From Pedobacter fastidiosus (lineage in GTDB: Bacteria; Bacteroidota; Bacteroidia; Sphingobacteriales; Sphingobacteriaceae), in contig NZ_JACRYL010000011.1 in assembly GCF_014306625.1 (NCBI RefSeq), positions 141,417 through 205,416 on the forward strand: 64,000 bases of DNA, read 5' to 3'. Below the pieces are notes generated by a model. It was not told the origin of the DNA and made no database searches. It saw only the letters and a list, made by a program, of their open reading frames with translations. Position 1 is the first letter of the stretch. Each line of letters starts with the position of its first letter. Positions 36,731-44,537 of this stretch are shown here, piece by piece. A program made the translations under genes and the position numbers.

Positions 36731-37393
36731 TTATTGAACTGTTATTTTGCTTTCAACAATTATCCGACTAGCTACCTGCTTACCATTTAAAAAAGCTGGT
36801 GTAAATTCTAAATCTTCTGGTTTAAGACCTTTAAGCGAGACATCAAAATTTTTATTATAATCAGCAGAAACAATATTTGCTTGATATTTAATTAGTTGAC
36901 CGACTTCATCAATACTCAAAATTAAATATAATTTATATATCCCCTTTTGTTTGCTAAGTTCAAAAGGAGGTCTGAAGTTTTTTATTAAAAATAGCATTCC
37001 ATAGGAGCTCCCACCAATTTTCATGGCATATATTAATTTGTCTCCTTCTTTTGAAGAGTCAATATCGTATGATAATAGTGAATTAACAGCGTTGTACTCT
37101 ATTTTTTTAGTGGTATAATTATAAATTTGATCCAGGGTATCTGGAATTCTAAAAAACCGCCATCTTCCAAATCTCACATCATCTTTATAAATCCCAGAAG
37201 CAATAATCTTTTTATTGGATGTTATTTCCGAAAGTCCATTCTTGACATATTTTTTAGATTTAAGTTCTGTTGAATGCTCTATCAAACCTCCTCTTAAGAT
37301 CCTATAATGGGTATGGGTAGAATCGCTTTTTTGGCCGTAAACAGAAGATATAATAAATATGGATAGAAGAGTTAGAAGCGTTTTCATATTCAA
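36731..37393 (-). CDS. Secreted protein with MORN-like and TonB-C-like segments
   Basis: A 220-aa protein of unknown function with a signal peptide ending SSVYGQ. IIASGIYKDDVRFGRWRFF resembles MORN-variant repeats of Bacteroidota. The C-terminus, GLKPEDLEFTPAFLNGKQVASRIIVESKITVQ, has the look of a TonB C-terminal domain (TPAxxNGKxVxSRI). Similar modules occur in proteins that share a TonB-like tail without being energy transducers. No operon partner is visible. Confidence 0.65.
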   Translation of the reverse strand: MNMKTLLTLLSIFIISSVYGQKSDSTHTHYRILRGGLIEHSTELKSKKYVKNGLSEITSNKKIIASGIYKDDVRFGRWRFFRIPDTLDQIYNYTTKKIEYNAVNSLLSYDIDSSKEGDKLIYAMKIGGSSYGMLFLIKNFRPPFELSKQKGIYKLYLILSIDEVGQLIKYQANIVSADYNKNFDVSLKGLKPEDLEFTPAFLNGKQVASRIIVESKITVQ

Positions 37394-37401
37394 TTATAAT
37401 G

Positions 37402-37436
37402 AAAAAAGAGCTTTGATTTTACCTCAAAACTCTTTT
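37402..37436 (-). terminator. Terminator of the ABC-F gene
   Basis: AAAAGAGTTTTGA and TCAAAGCTCTTTT (minus strand) form a stem with one G-T pair, followed by Ts. It lies just past the ABC-F stop codon. Confidence 0.72.
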
Positions 37437-37458
37437 CTTAAAAAAAAAACATTTTATT

Positions 37459-39081
37459 CTAAGAATACATTTGCTCACGAAGTTTTGCAACATCATCGCT
37501 GTTAATGTATTCATCGTAAGTCATTAGTTTATCAATAGTTCCTTTGGGTGTAATTTCGATAATCCTGTTCGCAACAGTTTCTGTTAACTGGTGATCTCGT
37601 GAAGTAAACAAAATAGCACCTTTAAAATCTTTCATACCGTTGTTAAGGGCCTCAATAGATTCAAGATCCAAGTGATTGGTAGGTTCATCAAACATTAATA
37701 AATTAGCTTGTTGCAACATCATTCTTGAGAACATACAACGCATTTTCTCCCCACCAGAAAGAACTTTTACGTTTTTCAAAACTTCCTCACCAGAGAATAA
37801 CATCCTTCCTAAAAAGCTTCTTACAAACTGCTCATCTGCATCGGTTCCAGAATATTCACGTAACCAATCAACCAAATTTTCATCCTTGCCTGCAAAATAT
37901 TCAGAGCTATCATTCGGAATATCGGCTGTACTAATAGTTACACCCCATTTAAATTCGCCTTTATGGTCTGTATCTCTACCAGCCAAAATATCGTAAAATG
38001 CTGCCGTAGCTAAACTGTTTTGAGATAAAATTGCAATTTTATCGCCTTTATTTACCATGAAGGTAACTTTATCAAATAAAACGCCATCGTTACCGCTCTT
38101 GCCCAAACCATCAACCTGTAAAATCTGATCGCCTGCTTCTCTACCCGTATTGTTGAAAATAATAGCTGGGTATTTTCTACTCGACGCCTTAATTTCTGAA
38201 ATATCAATTTTATCCAAAGCTTTCTTACGAGAAGTTGCCTGTTTCGATTTTGATGCATTCGCACTAAATCTGCGGATAAATTCTTGAAGTTCCTTAACTT
38301 TTTCCTCAGTCTTTTTATTCTGGTCACTACGTTGTTTCAAAGCCAACTGACTCGATTCGTACCAGAAAGTATAGTTGCCCGAGTAGATATTCATTTTGCT
38401 GAAATCGATATCTACAATATGTGTACAAACAGCATCTAAAAAGTGCCTATCGTGACTTACAACCAGTACAATATTTTGATAATCAGCTAAAAAGTTTTCC
38501 AACCAAGCAATCGTTTCAATATCTAAATCGTTGGTAGGCTCATCTAATAATAAAATATCTGGATCACCAAACAATGCTTGGGCCAACAATACCCGTACTT
38601 TTTGAGTATTATCTAGTTCTTTTAATAATTTGTTATGGTTATCAGCAAGAATGCCCAAGTTACTTAGCATGGTCGCCGCATTGCTTTCCATATTCCAGCC
38701 ATCTTTTTCAGCAAAGATATTTTCCAATTCGCCAGCACGTTCGCCATCTTTTTCGGTAAAATCTTCCTTCATGTAAATCGCATCTTTCTCCTTCATAATG
38801 GCATAAAGTTCTTTATGGCCCATCATTACAGTTTCCAATACCGAAAAATCATCAAATTCATGGTGATTTTGTTTTAACACAGCCATGCGTTCACCGGGCG
38901 TAAAAGCAACACTACCAGATGTTTGACTAACTTCTCCAGATAAAATTTTAAGGAAAGTGGATTTACCTGCTCCATTAGCTCCAATTACACCATAGCAATT
39001 GCCTTGGTTAAATTTTAAGTTAACATCTTCAAATAATGTGCGTTTGCCGTATCGTAACGATAAATTAGAAACTGAAATCAT
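37459..39081 (-). CDS. ABC-F family ATPase (YbiT-like)
   Basis: A soluble twin-NBD protein of 540 aa of the ABC-F group, which acts on ribosomes. NBD1 has Walker A GANGAGKST (about 34-42) and Walker B LLLDEPTNDLD, but its signature reads LDNTQK instead of LSGGQ. NBD2 keeps LSGGEK and LLMFDEPTNHLD, but its Walker A reads LSQNSLATA with no GKS. In the head-to-tail dimer, one composite site (Walker A of NBD1 with signature of NBD2) is canonical and the other is degenerate at both ends. A linker with KQRSDQNKKTEEKVKELQEF lies between. It has no membrane segments, so it is not a transporter. Confidence 0.92.
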   Translation of the reverse strand: MISVSNLSLRYGKRTLFEDVNLKFNQGNCYGVIGANGAGKSTFLKILSGEVSQTSGSVAFTPGERMAVLKQNHHEFDDFSVLETVMMGHKELYAIMKEKDAIYMKEDFTEKDGERAGELENIFAEKDGWNMESNAATMLSNLGILADNHNKLLKELDNTQKVRVLLAQALFGDPDILLLDEPTNDLDIETIAWLENFLADYQNIVLVVSHDRHFLDAVCTHIVDIDFSKMNIYSGNYTFWYESSQLALKQRSDQNKKTEEKVKELQEFIRRFSANASKSKQATSRKKALDKIDISEIKASSRKYPAIIFNNTGREAGDQILQVDGLGKSGNDGVLFDKVTFMVNKGDKIAILSQNSLATAAFYDILAGRDTDHKGEFKWGVTISTADIPNDSSEYFAGKDENLVDWLREYSGTDADEQFVRSFLGRMLFSGEEVLKNVKVLSGGEKMRCMFSRMMLQQANLLMFDEPTNHLDLESIEALNNGMKDFKGAILFTSRDHQLTETVANRIIEITPKGTIDKLMTYDEYINSDDVAKLREQMYS

Positions 39082-39447
39082 ACTGTAATAAAATAAGCCG
39101 CAAAGATAGGCAAAAAGGTTGAGGGTAAAAAGGTAGAAGCTAAAACGTTTAAGATTAATAATCTGTAAATGAGCGTTGGCCGTTTCATGGCCTAAGTAGC
39201 CCCGCTTTGCCTACTGCCGAAGAAAAATCGGCATTCGTTCAATCGGGTTTATTTACAAAGGAAATGCATATTGATATCTGATATTCGAATTTCATTGTCA
39301 TCTGTTTCAGCTTATTAAGAGATGGTTGAGGAGTTATTAAGTATTAAACATTAGGAATCAAGACATTAAAAAGTCAAATGTTTTTTTTTAACGTTTTTGC
39401 CGTTCACTTTCAGCATTAGTCTTTTCGCTTTTCGCTACTTTTACAAC
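39082..39447. other. Gene-free region with palindromic fragment
   Basis: No gene. GCCGAAGAAAAATCGGC (about 39217-39233) is a short hairpin whose core (CCGAAGAAAAATCGG) also occurs in the 47-kb array next to 'TCAGGTTT'; here it is followed by 'TCGGGTTT'. This looks like a decayed member of that repeat family. Confidence 0.55.
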
Positions 39448-40023
39448 ATGAGTACAGCATACGAAAATTTAATAAAAATTATAAAAGAACGACGCAGTAT
39501 TTTTCCTGCTAGTTACATAAAAAAGGAAATTCCTATTGAGGTGATCAATCAGATTTTAGAGACTGCCAATTATGCACCAACGCACAAATTAACCCAACCT
39601 TGGCGCTTCGTTGTAATTAGAAAGGCAGGTTTGGCGAGACTTGGAGAAGAACTTGGTCGTCTATATAAAGCTCTGGTTACACCACAACAATTCTTGCAAA
39701 AAAAGTACGATAGCTTTGCGGAGAAAACTAGTCAGGCCGATTGTATTATAGCCATTAATATGCAGGTTAGCGGAAAAATTCCAGAATGGGAAGAACTGGC
39801 TGCGGTTTCTTGTGCTGTTCAAAATATGGCTCTAACTGCCGAAAGTTTAAAAGTTGGTGCATATTGGAGTTCGCCTCCTTTGATTGATGATCTTGGCGAA
39901 TTTTTAAATCTTAATGCAAATGAAAAATGCATTGGTTTATTCTACATGGGTTATCATAACGAAAAACCTTGGGAACCAAATCGCACATCGATAAAAGAAA
40001 AAGTAAAGTGGATAGAGGAGTAG
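39448..40023 (+). CDS. Nitroreductase family protein
   Basis: An FMN oxidoreductase of about 191 aa: IKERRSIFPASY (FMN phosphate-binding Arg-Arg-Ser), ANYAPTHKLTQPWRFVVI, AVSCAVQNMALTAESLKVGAYWSS and a C-terminal IGLFYMGYH. The ATG at 39448 puts MSTAYENLIKIIKERRS at the start; upstream codons to 39397 look like an AT-rich leader. The substrate is unknown; relatives reduce nitroaromatics, quinones or flavins. Confidence 0.9.
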   Translation: MSTAYENLIKIIKERRSIFPASYIKKEIPIEVINQILETANYAPTHKLTQPWRFVVIRKAGLARLGEELGRLYKALVTPQQFLQKKYDSFAEKTSQADCIIAINMQVSGKIPEWEELAAVSCAVQNMALTAESLKVGAYWSSPPLIDDLGEFLNLNANEKCIGLFYMGYHNEKPWEPNRTSIKEKVKWIEE

Positions 40024-40054
40024 TTGGTTAAATTGCTCAAAGAATTTTAATTTA

Positions 40055-40460
40055 TCGTCATCTGGACCGGAGCACAACGAAACGGAGAGGCCTTTGAACA
40101 TTAACCTACTTCGAATTGCAAAGATTTCTCCACTTTATTTCCGTCATCTCGACTGGAGCACAGCGAAACGGAGAGACCTTTGAACATTAACCTACTTCGA
40201 TTTGCAAAGGTTTCTCAGCTTCGGTCGAAATGACGATTTAATTGAACGTCTTGAGATTTTATTTTCCATTTTAAGTTCATCGTCATCTCGACTGGAGCGC
40301 AGCGAAATGGAGAGACCTTTGAACATTAACCTACTTCGATTTGCAAAGATTTATCCACTTCCGTCGAAAGGACAGTTTTATTAAGCGTTTGAGATTTATT
40401 TTCTATCTTAAGTTCATCGTCATCTCGCTGTAGCGCAGCGAAACGGAGAGACCTTTAAAC
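40055..40460. repeat. Four-copy palindromic repeat array
   Basis: Units starting TCGTCATCTCGACTGGAGC begin at 40055, 40141, 40280 and 40417. Copies 2 and 3 are spaced 137-139 bases, copy 1 lacks about 52 bases of the unit, and copy 4 is cut short after the shared ACCTTTRAAC. In the full copy the start pairs with TTCGGTCGAAATGACGA about 80 bases later, so each unit is an imperfect palindrome. Confidence 0.9.
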
Positions 40461-40481
40461 ACTTACATTTTCAATTGAACG

Positions 40482-40826
40482 ATGTTAAACCCTTTGGATA
40501 ATTATTTTGAGCAAAAAGATGAACCAATTAAAGGTTGCTTGCAATATTTAAGATCGATTTTATTGAACTATGCTAATGTAACCGAGCATTGGAAACACGG
40601 AATGCCTTTTTATTATTATAAAGGAAAAATGTTCTGCTATCTTTGGATTCACAAAAAATTCCTTCAGCCGTACATAGGTTTGGTTGATGGAGCCAAAATA
40701 GAAAACGAAGATTTGTTGCAAGAAAAAAGAGCCAGAATGAAAATCTTATTAATCAATCCTCTCGCAGATCTTCCAAAAACAAAGATTGAATCCATTTTGA
40801 ATCAAGCTTTTGCTTTGCGCAATTAA
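40482..40826 (+). CDS. DUF1801 domain protein
   Basis: A 114-aa protein of the DUF1801/YdhG-like fold: LRSILLNYANVTEHWKHGMPFYYYKGKMFCYLWIHKKFLQPYIGLVDG and the late RAPMK-like RARMKILLINPLADLP. The function is not known. It starts about 20 bases past the repeat array and lies in the same direction as the next gene. Confidence 0.83.
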   Translation: MLNPLDNYFEQKDEPIKGCLQYLRSILLNYANVTEHWKHGMPFYYYKGKMFCYLWIHKKFLQPYIGLVDGAKIENEDLLQEKRARMKILLINPLADLPKTKIESILNQAFALRN

Positions 40827-40859
40827 CCTAACCATTTTTTACATTTCTCATTTCAAAAT

Positions 40860-41312
40860 ATGTCTACTCTTAAACCTTCATTATACCAGCTTTGCTTAAC
40901 CTTTATCGAAAATAGAATCGAGAATATCGAATATTCTTTACAACAGGCTAGGCAGGCATCCAATGATGATACAAAAAGTAGCGCAGGCGATAAATATGAA
41001 ACCACCCGCGAAATGATGCAACAGGAAATGGATCGTAATAGTAAACTTCTATACGAAGCTGGTCAGCAAAAAATAGCTTTACAGCAGATAGAGCACGTTG
41101 AGACAAGCAAAATTGTGAAAAACGGAAGTTTGATTTTAACCTCAGAAGGGAATTTTTACATCAGCATTAGTGCTGGAGAACTTAAACACGACGAAAAGAC
41201 TTTCTTCGCTGTTTCTCAAGCATCTCCAATCGGGAAACTATTTATTGGTAAAAAAGTTAAGGAAGAATTAAATTTTAATGGTAAGAAATATTTAATTCAA
41301 GAAATACTCTGA
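40860..41312 (+). CDS. GreA/GreB C-terminal-like protein
   Basis: A 150-aa protein. The helical N-terminus contains SSAGDKYETTREMMQQEMDR, reminiscent of the coiled coil of GreB. The C-terminus KTFFAVSQASPIGKLFIGKKVKEELNFNGKKYLIQEIL follows the FKBP-like domain of Gre factors (SPxGxALxGKxxGD). It lacks a full GreA coiled-coil tip, so transcript cleavage is not assured. Databases sometimes label such proteins 3-oxoacyl-ACP synthase, which the sequence does not support. Confidence 0.7.
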   Translation: MSTLKPSLYQLCLTFIENRIENIEYSLQQARQASNDDTKSSAGDKYETTREMMQQEMDRNSKLLYEAGQQKIALQQIEHVETSKIVKNGSLILTSEGNFYISISAGELKHDEKTFFAVSQASPIGKLFIGKKVKEELNFNGKKYLIQEIL

Positions 41313-41332
41313 TCGTGATGCAAGTATTCCTC

Positions 41333-41352
41333 GGTTCGTGTCTCCACGAACC
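41333..41352. repeat. Hairpin GGTTCGTG-TCTC-CACGAACC, copy 2
   Basis: Identical to 33208-33227, including the following GAAAAA. It lies between convergent genes and could end transcription of either, but no long T run is present. Confidence 0.85.
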
Positions 41353-41372
41353 GAAAAAGCCAAAAAACTTTG

Positions 41373-42536
41373 TTACTTCAAACCAATCCTAGTTGCAAAT
41401 GCAGGAACCAAATAAGGTTTCAACTCCGTAAATGGAATATAAACTATAATTTGTCCTTGTGCATAACTAGCAACCTCATAGGGGTTATACAAAAAAGCCA
41501 ATCCATTATCATTAAAATAAAAGTTATTGTTTGGTTTTAAATAATCATCAAAAAGAACGGTGGTTAATTGCTCACCAGGTTTAACGTTATATTGTTTACG
41601 AAGATTTTTTTCTAAAAGCTTTTCTAAAATCACTGTATCTACATTAACAACATCACTAAGCACCAGTTTCTTTTGGGTTTTGGTATCCAAGCAATGTAAG
41701 GTACTTGCATAATTTCCATGTGCACCGCCACTGTAATCATCATCCATTTGCTCTATAATTACAAAATCCTTATCATTATAAACAATACTTTGACTGCTGT
41801 GATTGCTATAGTTTAAAAATGCATCATTTCCATCGCCATCTTTTGCATAATCTAAAACGGTGTTTTTGTAATCTGCAAAGTATGCAGTTGCTAAAGTTTT
41901 AAAACCCGTGTTCCAATCATTTTGACCAACCTTTAAACCCATCAATTTTTTAAGTTCTTGATTTAACCAATTATCAGATGCTGATTTTCCAGTAGCAGAT
42001 AACGCCCTAAAACCAATTTCTGCCACTGGCGACTTAACTTTTTTAGGGAAAGCTTTTGTAGAATCTTCGTATGTGGAAACTGAGAAAGCATAGCTACCAG
42101 CAGGATATTTTTCAGTTAAATTAATAGCAAAAGTTTTATCCTTTTTCCCACTAGTCCATTTTCCTTTAAAACCATTACCAATCCATTTTAAAGCTAACGT
42201 GTTGGACTTTGCATTTTCATCAAAATAATACTCAGAAAAGTTATTTTCGTTCAAAACGATGCTGTCCTTTCCAATCAAGGTAGCAATCGATAAATTTAGC
42301 CAGGAACCATTATAATAATAGGTTCCAGAGTAATCACTTCCGGTTTTTTGCAGGTTCATAACCACGTGTTTTCCGGCTACATCACCCTCAAGGCGCTTGT
42401 AAAAATTTTCGGGCAAATCTGCCGTTACCGTTTTTGTACTATCGCTGGTTTCTGAATTTTTGTTCTCACTTTTAGTGCGATTACAGGCCGTTAACGCTAA
42501 AAATCCGAAAGCACTATATAGAATAAGTTTTTTCAT
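41373..42536 (-). CDS. RsiV-like (DUF3298) lipoprotein
   Basis: A 387-aa lipoprotein with signal FGFLALTACNR. After a lipocalin-like first part (residues 45-145, with SGTYYYNGSWLNLSI), the C-terminal half has the DUF3298/RsiV pattern: EQMDDDYSGGAHGNYASTLHCLDTKTQKKLVLSDVV and a closing IPFTELKPYL. RsiV proteins of Firmicutes bind lysozyme; for Bacteroidota members this is not shown. It is last of three leftward lipoprotein genes spaced about 40 bases apart. Confidence 0.85.
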   Translation of the reverse strand: MKKLILYSAFGFLALTACNRTKSENKNSETSDSTKTVTADLPENFYKRLEGDVAGKHVVMNLQKTGSDYSGTYYYNGSWLNLSIATLIGKDSIVLNENNFSEYYFDENAKSNTLALKWIGNGFKGKWTSGKKDKTFAINLTEKYPAGSYAFSVSTYEDSTKAFPKKVKSPVAEIGFRALSATGKSASDNWLNQELKKLMGLKVGQNDWNTGFKTLATAYFADYKNTVLDYAKDGDGNDAFLNYSNHSSQSIVYNDKDFVIIEQMDDDYSGGAHGNYASTLHCLDTKTQKKLVLSDVVNVDTVILEKLLEKNLRKQYNVKPGEQLTTVLFDDYLKPNNNFYFNDNGLAFLYNPYEVASYAQGQIIVYIPFTELKPYLVPAFATRIGLK

Positions 42537-42575
42537 GGTAAACTAATATATCCTTATTAAATAAATTTTTTGTGC

Positions 42576-43439
42576 TTATTGTTTTAGTTTATTAAAGCTT
42601 TTATTAATACTGTAGTAAAGATTTTTTGCTGTATATCTTCCCGGATCGATAATTCTTCTAATCGTATAAAGCGGATATTCATCATCTCTTTTGGTAGATA
42701 AAATAAATGCCCCTTTAAAGCCATGTTCTTTTAACTTATGTAAAGTAGAAGCTTTGTAAACACCGTACGGAAAGGCGAAATACTCTACTTTTTTTCCAGT
42801 TATTTTTTCGAGTTTTTTTGTCGGCTCGTCAATTTGAGTTGTCCAATCTTCATCTATAAACTGAGCAAAGTTTTTATGATCGTAGGTATGACTTGCAATC
42901 GTATTTCCATCATCAGATAACTGCTTAATCTGCTCTGCACTCATGTAGCCAATTCTACCTTTTTTGCCAATAGAAACCGTCATAATAAAATAAACACCTT
43001 TAAAACCATACTTCTTTAAAGTTGATGCTCCAGTTGTAAACTGATCCAAATCGGTATCATCAAAAGTGATCATAATTGGCTTTGTAGGAAGTTTAGCGCC
43101 ATAAACTAAGTAGTTACAAAGCTCATCTGGCAAAATAGTGTGATAGCCACTATCGGCTAACATTTTTATATGCTCCTTAAACTTATCAGGCGCAATAATA
43201 TCATCATGCGCTCTTTTGCTATCGCTTGCTAAATTATTTCGAATCTGGTGGTAGCATAAAACAGGAACTTCCTTTCTGGCCAATATGGTTTTGGTATCGG
43301 CTGGTTTAAGTTGACTAGAATCTTTATCTGCTTTAGATTCAGTGCTTTGGGTGAAAGCAACTTTCTCTTGAGCAGATTTAGAATGACAGGATGTTAAAAG
43401 TAGGGGGATGATAACGGCAAAATATACAAGTCGTTTCAT
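42576..43439 (-). CDS. Polysaccharide deacetylase family lipoprotein, copy B
   Basis: A 287-aa SPII lipoprotein (LLLTSCHSK). NodB-fold motifs: VPVLCYHQIRN, PIMITFDDTDLDQF (metal and base Asp, with T-D in place of the common G-D) and IASHTYDHKNF (two His ligands), then FAFPYGVYK. It probably acts on an envelope or external polysaccharide. The adjacent upstream gene is a close paralogue, so this pair is a tandem duplication with long divergence. Confidence 0.9.
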   Translation of the reverse strand: MKRLVYFAVIIPLLLTSCHSKSAQEKVAFTQSTESKADKDSSQLKPADTKTILARKEVPVLCYHQIRNNLASDSKRAHDDIIAPDKFKEHIKMLADSGYHTILPDELCNYLVYGAKLPTKPIMITFDDTDLDQFTTGASTLKKYGFKGVYFIMTVSIGKKGRIGYMSAEQIKQLSDDGNTIASHTYDHKNFAQFIDEDWTTQIDEPTKKLEKITGKKVEYFAFPYGVYKASTLHKLKEHGFKGAFILSTKRDDEYPLYTIRRIIDPGRYTAKNLYYSINKSFNKLKQ

Positions 43440-43483
43440 ATTGTGGGGAGTAAACCGCAGACTTTAAGCCTGCGGTATTTGTT

Positions 43484-44362
43484 TTAAAAACTATTTTTTA
43501 TGCTATTACTTAACGTTTTCGGACTCCAATAACCACTCGCAATAATTCTACGAATGGTAAATAATGGATCTTTCTCATCACGTTTGGTCGATAATTGATA
43601 AGCCATTAAGAAACCGCGTTTTTTTAATTCCGGAATTCCTTCAGCATTCCACAAACCAAATGGATAAGCAAATTCAGTCATTTTTTTACCCGTAATTTCT
43701 TCAAGCTTTTTTGTCGGTTTGTCTAATTGCTCTTCCCAATCTTTACCGGCATATTTCTTGAAGTTTTTATGATCGTAAGTGTGACTGCCGATAACATTGC
43801 CTTCATCAGCCAATTGCTTAATCTGCTCTTTGGTCATATAATCTACAAACTTGCCCTTTCTACCGATTGAAACCGTCATAATAAAATAAACTGCTTTATA
43901 GCCTAGTTTATCTAATGTTGGCCTTACAACTGTAAATTGATCCATGTCTGTATCATCAAATGTTAACATAATAGGCTTGCTCGGTAACTTGGCACCCGTA
44001 TTTAAGTAGGCATAAAGCTGGTTAGGCAAAATGGTGTGGTAACCGCTATCGGCCAACATTTTCATTTGATCTTTAAAATTCTGAATCTCAACAATATAAT
44101 CTTTACCAACTTTACCATCAGTCGGTTTCCAGTTCCTCACTTGGTGATAACATAAAATAGGAACCTGTTTCCTGGCTAAAATGGTTTTAGCATCGGCAAC
44201 TTTAATCTTAGATATATCAACCGGAGTTGCTGTATTTTCTGCTGTTTTAGCTGTAACCTCCGTAGAATCTTTACTATTGCTGGTTTCGGTTTGGGACTTA
44301 GATTGACAGCTGGAAAATAAAATTAACCCTGCTGAAATTATGCTCAAAAATTTAAATTTCAT
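43484..44362 (-). CDS. Polysaccharide deacetylase family lipoprotein, copy A
   Basis: A 292-aa lipoprotein (LILFSSCQSK) built like copy B: VPILCYHQVRN, PIMLTFDDTDMDQF, IGSHTYDHKNF, FAYPFGLWN. The catalytic NodB residues are kept. Both copies share an ADTKTILARKEVP-like lead-in (here ADAKTILARKQVP) and an ending of the RRIIASGYW type. First of three lipoprotein genes, so expression of the set is probably driven from upstream of 44362. Confidence 0.9.
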   Translation of the reverse strand: MKFKFLSIISAGLILFSSCQSKSQTETSNSKDSTEVTAKTAENTATPVDISKIKVADAKTILARKQVPILCYHQVRNWKPTDGKVGKDYIVEIQNFKDQMKMLADSGYHTILPNQLYAYLNTGAKLPSKPIMLTFDDTDMDQFTVVRPTLDKLGYKAVYFIMTVSIGRKGKFVDYMTKEQIKQLADEGNVIGSHTYDHKNFKKYAGKDWEEQLDKPTKKLEEITGKKMTEFAYPFGLWNAEGIPELKKRGFLMAYQLSTKRDEKDPLFTIRRIIASGYWSPKTLSNSIKNSF

Positions 44363-44537
44363 ATAAATGTATTTGCTACAAAACTATAAAATCCGTTAAT
44401 TAATTGTTCACTAAATAAAATTCTGTTGATAATTATTTAATCCTTAATAAATTGATCCAAACTATCGCTTTTATTACAATTTTTAAGGGCTTAATCATCT
44501 TTAATTAAATATTTTAGCGATCTCAAATCGCATATTA

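Noticed and set aside
40055..40460. Possible CRISPR array
   Set aside because: Repeats are long, palindromic and unevenly spaced, with no unique spacers of constant size and no cas genes.
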